Source: Patulibacter sp.
GTDB taxonomy: Bacteria > Actinomycetota > Thermoleophilia > Solirubrobacterales > Solirubrobacteraceae
Assembly (NCBI GenBank): GCA_023268575.1
Contig: JALRCL010000741.1
Span: 1-12,889 of the forward strand
DNA: 12,889 nucleotides
Direction: 5' to 3'
A program made the translations under genes and the position numbers. Below are positions 6,818-12,764 of this stretch, piece by piece; position 1 is the stretch's first letter; each line of letters opens with the position of its first letter. The notes beneath the pieces are model-generated. The model ran no database searches and had not been told where the DNA came from. It was given only the letters and a program-made list of their open reading frames with translations.

Positions 6818-8116
6818 TCATCCGCGGCTCGCCGCGACCCGGCGCTTCCGGGCACGGCGCTTGCCCCGCTTGTAGAGCCACGTCGACATGCCGGTGACCG
6901 CGAGCAGGAGCGGCGTGAGCCCCAGCAGCACCCACAGCAGGCGCGGGATCCAGCCGACGACCATCCCGAAGTGGACGCCGGTCGTCCACGAGCCCCAGAT
7001 CTTCTGCTGCACCGGCGCGTCGGTCCGGCCGTAGAGCTGACGGGCGACCCCGTCGTGACGGTCGACGCCGACGCCGATGACGCCGGCGTAGTCGGAGTAC
7101 CCGACGGGGTCCACGCCGCGCGAGAGCCAGACGACGTACGTGCTCGTCGCGTCACCGGCATCGGGGAGGCCGACGCCGGTGACGCGCCCACGCGGGACGG
7201 TCCGCGCCGCAGCGGCGGCCGCGGCGTCGACGCCGATGTCGGGCGTGCCTCGCGGCGCGGGCTTCGAGGTCATCGTCGGCTCGTCGCCGGGCGCGCCGCC
7301 GATGACCGCGTAGACGGCCCGGGAGACGACCGGGAGCTCGAAGTTCATGCCGGTGATCGCCCACATCCCGAGGAAGGGGAGCGCGACGACGCCGACGACC
7401 TTGTGGAGGTCGTAGTCGCGCTTGTACCGCCCCTGTCCGCGGCGGATCCGGAAGCCGCGCCGCCAGCGGCGCAGGCCGGGCCACCAGAGCACGGCGCCGC
7501 TGAGGACGAGCAGCAGCAGGACGCCGCCGAGCACCGCGAGCAGGAACCCGCCGACCTGCAGCTTCGCCAGGCCGGGGACGCCGACGTCGGGCATCGGCCG
7601 GGAGAGGAACGCGACGTGGCCCGGGTAGCCCTCGCACGTCAGACCGCACTCGTGGAGGTTCACGAGGAAGCCGAGCACGCCGCGCTCGGGCCGGTCGGCG
7701 CCCAGCACCCGCCCCGTGCCGGGGTCGACGCTCACGAGCGTCTCGGGCGACGCCCCGAGCGCGACCTGGTAGACGCCGCGGTTGCGGACCACGCGCGTGA
7801 CGTCGCCCGCGTCCGGGTGGGCGCGTCGCGCGGCGCCGGCGGCGGCGTGGAGGCTGATGGGGTGGTCGGTCGGCGTCGACGCGAAGTGCGACGGGTGGGC
7901 GGCCTGACGGAGCTCCGGCTCGAGGACGAGGACGGCGCCCGAGGTCGTGATCGCGAGGAGCACGATCCCGGCGACGATCGAGACCCAGCGGTGCGACCAG
8001 CGCAACGCCGCCATCGCGCGCACGCGCGCCGGCCGTCGACGGCGGGCCCGCGGCGGCGGCGCGACGGTGGGGGCCGTTGGGGTTGGGGGGACGAGCGTCG
8101 AGTCGGGCACGGACAC
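6818..8116 (-). CDS. PepSY-associated transmembrane protein (PiuB-like, iron-related family)
   Basis: A 432-residue membrane protein of the PepSY-TM family (COG3182-like), often linked to iron uptake or reduction of siderophore iron. The layout fits: a Pro/Arg-rich cytoplasmic N-terminus, helix 1 at about 44-66 preceded by WSHRWVS, a first outside domain at 70-185, a helix at about 188-211 ending WWPG, DLHKVVG (236-242) starting the third helix, a second outside PepSY-like domain at about 262-380, and GVHFGMVVGWIPR (380-392) leading into the last helix near 393-415. The tail is Lys/Arg-rich, on the inside. His42, His238 and His382 sit at membrane edges and could bind heme or metal. A loop motif HECGLTCEGYPGH (154-166) adds two cysteines and two histidines. 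The start is GTG 8116, with AGGGAG 11 bases upstream. It heads the run ending in cbiQ. Cargo is not shown. Confidence 0.87.
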   Translation of the reverse strand: MSVPDSTLVPPTPTAPTVAPPPRARRRRPARVRAMAALRWSHRWVSIVAGIVLLAITTSGAVLVLEPELRQAAHPSHFASTPTDHPISLHAAAGAARRAHPDAGDVTRVVRNRGVYQVALGASPETLVSVDPGTGRVLGADRPERGVLGFLVNLHECGLTCEGYPGHVAFLSRPMPDVGVPGLAKLQVGGFLLAVLGGVLLLLVLSGAVLWWPGLRRWRRGFRIRRGQGRYKRDYDLHKVVGVVALPFLGMWAITGMNFELPVVSRAVYAVIGGAPGDEPTMTSKPAPRGTPDIGVDAAAAAAARTVPRGRVTGVGLPDAGDATSTYVVWLSRGVDPVGYSDYAGVIGVGVDRHDGVARQLYGRTDAPVQQKIWGSWTTGVHFGMVVGWIPRLLWVLLGLTPLLLAVTGMSTWLYKRGKRRARKRRVAASRG

Positions 8117-8119
8117 GTG

Positions 8120-8137
8120 AAGTAGGACTCCCTAATT
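8120..8137. promoter_or_regulatory. Imperfect palindrome at the PepSY operon start, candidate operator
   Basis: On the minus strand it reads AATTAGG-GAGT-CCTACTT, two 7-base arms with one mismatch, ending 3 bases before the GTG of the PepSY gene. It is conspicuously AT-richer than its surroundings and contains the probable Shine-Dalgarno AGGGAG. A regulator bound here could block both transcription and ribosome access. The TTAGG/CCTA half-sites recall DtxR/IdeR-type metal regulators, but the spacing differs from the known 19-base site. A weak -10 candidate (TACCGT, minus strand, 8150-8155) lies upstream. Confidence 0.4.
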
Positions 8138-8184
8138 CGGGTGGCCGAAACGGTAGCGCCGCGAGCGGCCCGTGCCCCGGACCT

Positions 8185-8292
8185 GGCGCGTCGGCGACGC
8201 TTCGGCGCGTTCGCGCGGGGAGTCGGCGCGTCGGCGTCCGATTCGCGGCGCGTCGCCGCTGCCCGTCGCCGCTCGTCCCGCCCTCGGCGCGT
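8185..8292. repeat. Five direct repeats of GGCGCGT in the divergent control region
   Basis: Copies lie at 8185-8191, 8204-8210, 8225-8231, 8247-8253 and 8286-8292, with start-to-start distances of 19, 21, 22 and 39 bases, that is, near multiples of two helical turns. Four of the five share the longer core CGGCGCGTCG apart from one base. They occupy most of the gap between the PepSY gene and cobF. They may bind a regulator cooperatively, or be chance in GC-rich DNA. Confidence 0.4.
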
Positions 8293-8331
8293 CGTCGTGG
8301 ACCGGGCCCCCGGGCGCCGGCACGGCCCCGG

Positions 8332-8337
8332 TAGGGT
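8332..8337 (+). promoter_or_regulatory. Candidate -10 element for a leaderless cobF transcript
   Basis: TAGGGT ends 8 bases before the ATG of cobF, and no good Shine-Dalgarno is present. TANNNT at this distance is the pattern of leaderless mRNAs in actinobacteria. No -35 is seen. Alternatively, the GTAGGG could serve as a weak ribosome binding site. Confidence 0.3.
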
Positions 8338-8345
8338 CGCCCGCC

Positions 8346-9104
8346 ATGCGGCACCTCTCGCTCGTCGGCATCGGCGCCGGGGACCCCGACCAGGTCACCG
8401 TCCAGGCGATCAAGGCGCTCGACGCGGCGCGCGTGATCTTCCTCATCACGAAGGTCCGGGAGACGGAGGACCTCGTCGCGGTCCGGCGCGAGGTGCTGCG
8501 CCGCCACGTGACCGGCGAGCACCGCGTCGTCGAGCTCGTCGATCCGCCGCGCGGCCGCTCGCGCGACGCGCACGAGGGCGTCGTCGACGACTGGCGCACC
8601 CGCCGGGCGGAGCAGTGGGCCGCCGCGATCGCGGCCGAGCTCGGAGAGGACGAGCGCGGCGCCTTCCTCGTCTGGGGCGATCCGGCGATCTACGACTCGA
8701 CCCTCGGCGTCGTCGAGCAGGTCCTCGCGAGCGGGACGGTCGCCTTCGACTACGACGTCGTCCCCGGCATCAGCGCCGTCCAGGACCTCGCTGCCCGTCA
8801 CCGGACCACCCTCAACCAGGTCGGCGGCACGATCCGCGTCACCCCCGGCCGGCGCCTGGCCGAGCAGCTCGCCGAGCCGACGGCCGAGGACGTCGTCGTC
8901 ATGCTCGACGCCGAGCTCGCGTTCGCCGACCAGGACCCCGACCTCGAGCTCTTCTGGGGCGCGTACCTCGGGACCCCGGACGAGCTGCTCATCCGCGGCC
9001 GGCTCGGCGACGTCGCCGACGAGGTCGTCCGGGTCCGGGCGGCGGCGCGCGAGCGCAAGGGCTGGATGTTCGACACGTACCTCCTGCGCCGTCCTCGGCG
9101 CTGA
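8346..9104 (+). CDS. cobF: Precorrin-6A synthase (deacetylating), CobF
   Basis: CobF methylates C-1 of precorrin-5 and releases acetate, giving precorrin-6A, a step specific to the aerobic cobalamin pathway. The 252-residue length fits the family. The tetrapyrrole-methylase hallmarks are present: the N-terminal SAM loop IGAGDP (9-14), WGDPAIYDST (110-119), VPGIS (139-143) and TPGRRLAEQL (166-175). The C-terminal block with FWGAYLGTPDELLIRGRL (203-220) and GWMFDTYLLRR (239-249) is characteristic of CobF rather than other precorrin methylases. The frame is open upstream to 8172, but the ATG at 8346 starts exactly at the conserved domain. It is monocistronic here, divergent from the PepSY operon and convergent with the ABC exporter, so it is separated from the other cob genes at 10922-12764. 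Confidence 0.95.
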   Translation: MRHLSLVGIGAGDPDQVTVQAIKALDAARVIFLITKVRETEDLVAVRREVLRRHVTGEHRVVELVDPPRGRSRDAHEGVVDDWRTRRAEQWAAAIAAELGEDERGAFLVWGDPAIYDSTLGVVEQVLASGTVAFDYDVVPGISAVQDLAARHRTTLNQVGGTIRVTPGRRLAEQLAEPTAEDVVVMLDAELAFADQDPDLELFWGAYLGTPDELLIRGRLGDVADEVVRVRAAARERKGWMFDTYLLRRPRR

Positions 9105-9147
9105 GCGGGCGGCGGCCGTCGCGCCGCCGCCGCAGGCCGGCGCCCGC
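9105..9147. terminator. Candidate bidirectional terminator after cobF and the ABC permease
   Basis: The 42-base gap between the convergent cobF and permease genes is almost wholly G and C. It holds a perfect outer pairing, GCGGGCG (9105-9111) with CGCCCGC (9141-9147), and a competing inner pairing, GGCGGC (9111-9116) with GCCGCC (9123-9128). There is no T-tract. Placement immediately after both stop codons is the main support. Confidence 0.5.
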
Positions 9148-9914
9148 TAGGAGCGGAGCTTCCAGCCGCGCCGGAAGAGGCGCAGGTTCAGGAGGAACAG
9201 CGCCGTCGTGGCGAGCGTCAGCAGCACCAGCGACAGCCAGATCGACTCCTCGGAGTACCCGAGGAACCCGTACCGCACGAGGTTGATCATGTAGTAGACG
9301 GGGTCGAAGTGGGTGAGCGTCGCGAACGGCTCGTCCAGCAGCGAGGTCGAGTAGAAGACGCCGCCGAGGAAGATCAGCGGCTGCAGCACGAACGTCTGGG
9401 CGACGGCGACGTCGTCGAACTGCTCGGCCCGGACCCCGATGAGGACCCCGAGCTGCGCGAAGAACATGCCGACGAGGAAGAGCGCCGGGAGGAGGACCTC
9501 CGGGTGGCGCAGCGGCAGGTCGACGAGCAGGGCGGCCGCGACGAACGTCAGCACGGCGATCGTCAGGCCGCGGAGGAACCCGCCGAGCGAGAACGCCAGC
9601 AGGAGCTCCAGCGGCGTCGCCGGCGACGAGAGCTGGTCGTCGATCGAGCCCTGCATCTTCTGCTGGAGCAGCGAGCTGGAGTTGTTCGCGAAGGCGTTGA
9701 TGGCGAAGGCCATCATGATCAGGCCGGGGACGACGAACACCACGTAGTCGAAGCCGTGGAGGTCGCCGACCCGGCTGCCGAGCGCCGCGCCGAAGACCGA
9801 GACGTAGAGGAACGTCTCCAACAGCGGGGCGCCGATCGTCTGGCGCTTGATCTTCAGGAAGCGGTTGCACTCGCGCCGCAGCAGCGAGAGCAGGCGGATC
9901 TGCGCGGTGGTCAT
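9147..9914 (-). CDS. ABC-2 type exporter permease (YadH/DrrB-like)
   Basis: A 255-residue permease that would form the membrane channel of an exporter with the ATPase encoded just upstream. It has the ABC-2 pattern: N-terminal RRECNRFLKIKRQTIGAPLLE (13-33), then about six hydrophobic segments near 34-47, 56-76, 104-131, 140-161, 172-190 and 225-243. A Gln/Ser-rich loop, SSSLLQQKMQGSIDDQLSSP (79-98), and the motif PLIFLGGVFY (179-188) before DPVYYMINLVRYG (204-216) are diagnostic of the family. Its ATG overlaps the ATPase stop by 4 bases (ATGA), proving a two-gene unit. The substrate is not evident; relatives export lipids, polysaccharides or drugs. Confidence 0.92.
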   Translation of the reverse strand: MTTAQIRLLSLLRRECNRFLKIKRQTIGAPLLETFLYVSVFGAALGSRVGDLHGFDYVVFVVPGLIMMAFAINAFANNSSSLLQQKMQGSIDDQLSSPATPLELLLAFSLGGFLRGLTIAVLTFVAAALLVDLPLRHPEVLLPALFLVGMFFAQLGVLIGVRAEQFDDVAVAQTFVLQPLIFLGGVFYSTSLLDEPFATLTHFDPVYYMINLVRYGFLGYSEESIWLSLVLLTLATTALFLLNLRLFRRGWKLRS

Positions 9915-10738
9915 CGCTCGGACTCCGTCGCGCCGGCGCGGGCTGCCGCGTCGGCGAGGTCGGGGTCGACGCCCTCCGGGACGGCAGCCGCCCCGTTGCG
10001 CGACAGCTCCTTGCGTCCGACGAGCTCGAGGTAGGCGTCCTCGAGCCCGGCGACGCCGTAGTGCGCCGCGAGCTGCTCGCTCGTGCCCTCGGCGACGATC
10101 TCGCCGCCGTTGATGAAGGCGATCCGGTCGCAGAGCAGCTCGGCCTCCTCGAGGTAGTGCGTCGTGAGCAGGACGGTCGTCCCCTCCTCGTTGATGCGGC
10201 GCACGTACTGCCAGAGCTCCAGGCGCAGCTCGACGTCGACGCCGGCGGTCGGCTCGTCGAGGATGAGCAGCCGCGGGCGGTGCATGAGCGCGCGGGCGAG
10301 GATCAGCCGGCGCTTCATGCCGCCCGAGAGCGTGCGGGTGCGCTCGTCCTTCTTCTCCGTCAACGAGAACGCGTCGAGCAGCTCCTTCGCGCGCGCACGG
10401 CGCTCCTTGCGCGGCATCCCGAAGTAGCCGCCGTGGTAGTCGAGCGTCTCCTCGAGCGTCAGGAACCAGTCGATGTTCAGCTCCTGCGGCGCGAGGCCGA
10501 CCGCGGCACGGGCGTCGACGTAGTGCGTCACGGCGTCGTGACCGAACACGCGGATCGTCCCGGACGTGGGGCTCGCGAGGCCGGTCGTGCAGTGGATGAG
10601 GGTCGACTTGCCGGCGCCGTTGGGACCGAGGAGGCCGAAGAACTCGCCCTCCTGGATGTCCAGCGAGACGCCCTTCAGGGCCTCGGTGCCGGTGGGGTAC
10701 CGCTTGACGAGGTCGCGGACCTCGAGGGCGAGGGTCAC
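9911..10738 (-). CDS. ABC-2 exporter ATP-binding protein (YadG/DrrA-like)
   Basis: A 275-residue ATPase for the exporter. It has Walker A GPNGAGKS (38-45), Q-loop Gln85 in GLAPQELN, signature LSGGMKR (137-143), Walker B LLILDEPTAG (156-165) and the switch His194 in TTHYLEEAE. The pattern PQELNIDWFLTLEETLDYHGG (84-104) and the GVDVELR sequence after Walker B are typical of the YadG subgroup. The frame is open to 10837, but the upstream part is Arg/Pro-rich. The GTG at 10738 begins at the conserved strand LALEVRDLVKRY and has GGAGG 6 bases upstream. It is followed by the permease with a 4-base overlap. A linker of about 40 residues after the core is Ala/Glu-rich and probably flexible. Confidence 0.94.
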   Translation of the reverse strand: MTLALEVRDLVKRYPTGTEALKGVSLDIQEGEFFGLLGPNGAGKSTLIHCTTGLASPTSGTIRVFGHDAVTHYVDARAAVGLAPQELNIDWFLTLEETLDYHGGYFGMPRKERRARAKELLDAFSLTEKKDERTRTLSGGMKRRLILARALMHRPRLLILDEPTAGVDVELRLELWQYVRRINEEGTTVLLTTHYLEEAELLCDRIAFINGGEIVAEGTSEQLAAHYGVAGLEDAYLELVGRKELSRNGAAAVPEGVDPDLADAAARAGATESER

Positions 10739-10744
10739 GCGCGA

Positions 10745-10749
10745 CCTCC
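10745..10749 (-). promoter_or_regulatory. Ribosome binding site of the exporter ATPase
   Basis: GGAGG on the minus strand lies 6 bases before GTG 10738. It settles the start there rather than at 10837. Confidence 0.75.
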
Positions 10750-10816
10750 GGGGGCCGATGGGCAGGACGGGACGGCGCGCCGGACGGCGCGGGGACGGGA
10801 GCACCACATGCGATCC

Positions 10817-10847
10817 ATGATGGCGCTTCGACCGCACTTCAGGTCAA
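10817..10847 (-). promoter_or_regulatory. Candidate promoter of the ABC exporter pair
   Basis: On the minus strand TTGACC (10842-10847) matches the -35 consensus at five of six bases, and CATCAT (10817-10822) matches the -10 at four of six, with a 19-base spacer that is slightly long. It lies about 80-110 bases upstream of the ATPase start, in the gap after cobM, so the exporter probably has its own transcript. Confidence 0.4.
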
Positions 10848-10872
10848 GCGCGGGGATCCCGGACGGCGCGCG

Positions 10873-10916
10873 CCGGGGCGGAGCCCGTTCGAGGCACGGA
10901 CCGGAGGGCGCCCCGG
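10873..10916 (-). terminator. Candidate terminator after cobM
   Basis: Just past the cobM stop there is a perfect 8-bp inverted repeat, CCGGGGCG (10873-10880) with CGCCCCGG (10909-10916), around a 28-base loop. The loop can extend pairing through GCCC (10883-10886) and GGGC (10906-10909). No T-tract. It would separate the cob operon from the exporter genes. Confidence 0.4.
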
Positions 10917-10921
10917 GTCGC

Positions 10922-11767
10922 TCAGGACGGCTCGTCGCCGCGGTAGGCGGCGGGGTTGCCGAGCCGCCGATAGCGGTGGCCGTAGGTCGGGCGGTAGACG
11001 TGGGAGCGCCGCTCCTCCTCGCCGCCGGCGAGCGCCGGTCCGAGGACGATGAGCGCCTGCGTCGTGATCCGCTCGGCCTTCAGCGTCGCGGCGAGCTCGT
11101 CGAGTCGGCAGCGGATGATTCGCTCGTCGGGCCAGGACACGCGGTAGCCGATCGCCACCGGCGCGTCCGGCGCGTAGCCGCCGGCGAGCAGGTCGGCCTG
11201 CAGCTCGCGCGGGCGGCGGACCGACAGGTAGAGCGCCATCGTCGTCCCGTGCCGGGCGAGGTCCTCGAGCTGCTCGTGCTCCGGCATCGGCACCCGGACC
11301 GCGCGCCGGGTCAGCACGAGCGACTGGGCGACCTCGGGAACGGTGAGCTCCTGGCCGAGCGCGGCGGCGAGCGCGGAGAGCGAGCCGACGCCGGGCACGA
11401 TCTCGTACGGCAGGTCCATCCGGCGGCAGGCGTTGATCTGCTCGTGGAGCGTCGCGTAGATCGACGGGTCCCCCGACTGCAGGCGGCAGACCGTCAGGCC
11501 CTCGGCCTTCGCGCGGGAGAAGAGCGCGATGACGTCCTCGAGCGTGTGGTCGTCGCTCGTCAGCACCTCGGCGTCGGGGCGCGCGTGCTCCATGACCTCG
11601 GGCGGCACGAGCGACCGGGGCCAGACCACGACGTCGGCCTCGCCGAGGACCTTCGCGCCGCGGATCGTGAGCAGGTCCGCGGCCCCGGGGCCGGCGCCCA
11701 CGAACACGACGCGGCCGTCGGCGGCGGGGCGCGGGGCAGCGGAGCGCGCCTGGTCCGGATCGGTCAT
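10922..11767 (-). CDS. cobM: Precorrin-4 C11-methyltransferase, CobM
   Basis: CobM transfers a methyl group from SAM to C-11 of precorrin-4, giving precorrin-5, the substrate of CobF. The 281-residue protein has the SAM loop VGAGPGAADLLTIRG (23-37), LQSGDPSIYA (96-105), EIVPGVGS (122-129), LTRRAVRVPMPE (152-163, family-specific), a central LYLSVRR (179-185) and TTQALIVLGPAL (235-246). The C-terminal HVYRPTYGHRYRR (256-268) resembles actinobacterial CobM tails. The frame is open to 12049, but ATG 11767 is where the protein-like sequence begins, and it overlaps the upstream stop by 4 bases (ATGA), showing translational coupling with the CobB-like gene. With CobF at 8346 it covers two consecutive steps of the pathway, encoded on opposite strands. 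Confidence 0.95.
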   Translation of the reverse strand: MTDPDQARSAAPRPAADGRVVFVGAGPGAADLLTIRGAKVLGEADVVVWPRSLVPPEVMEHARPDAEVLTSDDHTLEDVIALFSRAKAEGLTVCRLQSGDPSIYATLHEQINACRRMDLPYEIVPGVGSLSALAAALGQELTVPEVAQSLVLTRRAVRVPMPEHEQLEDLARHGTTMALYLSVRRPRELQADLLAGGYAPDAPVAIGYRVSWPDERIIRCRLDELAATLKAERITTQALIVLGPALAGGEEERRSHVYRPTYGHRYRRLGNPAAYRGDEPS

Positions 11768-12357
11768 GCGACGGAGGCTCCCTCGAGCAGGCGCTGCAGG
11801 CGATCCGGCGTCCACGGCACGACGATGAGGCTCGCGTGCAGGCCCGGCATCGCCCAGCCCTCGCGATCCCGGCCGATCGTCCACGCCGGCTGCGAGCCGG
11901 CGGTGACGTCGAGCGCGATGGCGCGGGAGGGACGGCCGATCCGCTTCTGCCCGATGGCGTGGACCGGCCCGTCGGCGGCGGCCATGAGCTCGACCGGGCC
12001 GGGGACGCCGCCGGGGCCGGGCCGGGCGGCCGCCGGCAGGACGTCGCACATCGGCTCGCCGTCGAGGCTCGTGGCGAGGTACGCGACGCCGGCACCCTCG
12101 GCGACGATCCGGCGCCCCGCGCGGTGGTGGGCGACGACGGCGTCGCGCAGCGCCTGGTTGGCCCCGATCGCCGCGGCGTGCGGCACGGGCGCGCCGTCGC
12201 CGAGGACGAGCGCCACCGCACCCGCGGGCAACGCGTCGTCGGCGGTGAGGTCGACGGTCGCCAGCGCGGCGCCGGCGACGGCGATCGCGTCGCGCAGCTC
12301 GCGGCTCGGCTCCAGCAGCGCCGGGCCGGCCGCGACCGCGACGAGCGGGCGGCTCAT
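11764..12357 (-). CDS. Stand-alone CobB-type amidotransferase-like protein lacking the catalytic cysteine
   Basis: A 197-residue protein resembling only the C-terminal glutamine-amidotransferase domain of cobyrinate a,c-diamide synthase (CobB/CbiA, about 450 residues). Matches include RPLVAVAAGPA at the start, LPAGAVALVLGDG (43-55) in place of the usual GGFPE region, AAAIGANQALRDAV (61-74), IVAEGAGVAYLATSLDGEPMCDVLP (84-108) and PGLHAS (171-176). In active members the middle motif reads AECAG or AECGG; here residue 88 is Gly (codon GGT), so the nucleophile is missing. The catalytic GHEFHR-type motif is not recognisable either, and the N-terminal ATP-binding half is absent. Clean ATG and 4-base overlaps with both neighbours argue for a real gene, not debris. 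Its role may be structural, regulatory or substrate-binding; unknown. Confidence 0.75.
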   Translation of the reverse strand: MSRPLVAVAAGPALLEPSRELRDAIAVAGAALATVDLTADDALPAGAVALVLGDGAPVPHAAAIGANQALRDAVVAHHRAGRRIVAEGAGVAYLATSLDGEPMCDVLPAAARPGPGGVPGPVELMAAADGPVHAIGQKRIGRPSRAIALDVTAGSQPAWTIGRDREGWAMPGLHASLIVVPWTPDRLQRLLEGASVA

Positions 12358-12764
12358 CGCGCCCCCGCGCGGCCGGCGGGCGCCTCGCCGGTCAGCGCGC
12401 CGATCGGCAGCAGCCGCGCGTCCGGCCCGGCGGCGGCGGCGATCCGCGCGCTGAGGCCGAGTCGCACGCGCCCCTGCTCGCTGTCGAAGACCACGACGCC
12501 GTCGGCGATCCGCCCGAGTCGCGCGGCGGCGCGCTCGGCGGCCGCGAGCCCGGCGCGTCCGCCCGAGGCGCGCCCGTCCGTCACCAGCACGCACAGCACG
12601 CGCCGCCCCGGATCGCGGAGCCGGTGGGCGCGGACGAGCGTCGTCGCGGCGTCGAGGCCGGCCGCCAGCGGCGTGCCGCCACCGGTCGGCAGGTCGGCCA
12701 GCCGCGTGGCGGCGCGCTCCACGGACCCGGTCGGCGGCAGCACGACCTCGGCGTCGCGACCGCG
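12354..12764 (-). CDS. ChlD/cobaltochelatase-type VWA subunit, C-terminal fragment
   Basis: This is the C-terminal part of the von Willebrand A domain of a magnesium/cobalt-chelatase D-type subunit, an AAA-associated motor component for metal insertion. Seen are RGRDAEVVLPPTGSVE, LPTGGGTPLAAGLDAA (with the MIDAS Thr), LVTDGRA (with the MIDAS Asp) and VVVFDSEQGRVRLGLSARIA, all in family order, ending soon after as expected. Missing are the DxSxS MIDAS motif and the whole AAA region, which should lie just upstream. Instead, homology stops near 12764, where a SecF fragment begins on the other strand. In actinobacteria a ChlI-ChlD fusion annotated as putative cobaltochelatase is found with cob genes, which fits this position. 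The stop overlaps the next gene by 4 bases. The 5' boundary is a break, not a start. Confidence 0.8.
   Translation of the reverse strand, partial: RGRDAEVVLPPTGSVERAATRLADLPTGGGTPLAAGLDAATTLVRAHRLRDPGRRVLCVLVTDGRASGGRAGLAAAERAAARLGRIADGVVVFDSEQGRVRLGLSARIAAAAGPDARLLPIGALTGEAPAGRAGAR
12753..12764. other. Breakpoint between chelatase and SecF fragments at an 8-bp palindrome
   Basis: These 12 bases are compatible with both reading frames: chelatase RGRD on the minus strand and SecF VATA on the plus strand. The first eight, GTCGCGAC, are a perfect palindrome, so the opposite strands share the same sequence here, as expected for an inversion point or an assembly join. Confidence 0.6.

Noticed and set aside
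5402..8125. A 907-codon open frame on the plus strand
   Set aside because: It is antisense to cbiQ, both small membrane genes and the PepSY gene, all of which show protein-family motifs. Its composition is that of a shadow frame.
8120..8137. A classical DtxR/IdeR iron box
   Set aside because: Aligned to the 19-base consensus only about half the positions agree, and the half-site spacing is wrong; kept only as an unnamed palindrome.
8117..8345. Cobalamin riboswitch upstream of cobF or the PepSY operon
   Set aside because: No B12-box (GCCACTG-like) was found on either strand in this gap, nor in the gap after cobM.
11768..12049. N-terminal extension of cobM
   Set aside because: The added 94 residues are Arg/Pro shadow of the CobB-like gene; ATG 11767 fits both the domain start and the ATGA overlap.
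10061..12454. A 797-codon open frame on the plus strand
   Set aside because: It is antisense to the exporter ATPase, cobM and the CobB-like gene, with no recognisable domain.
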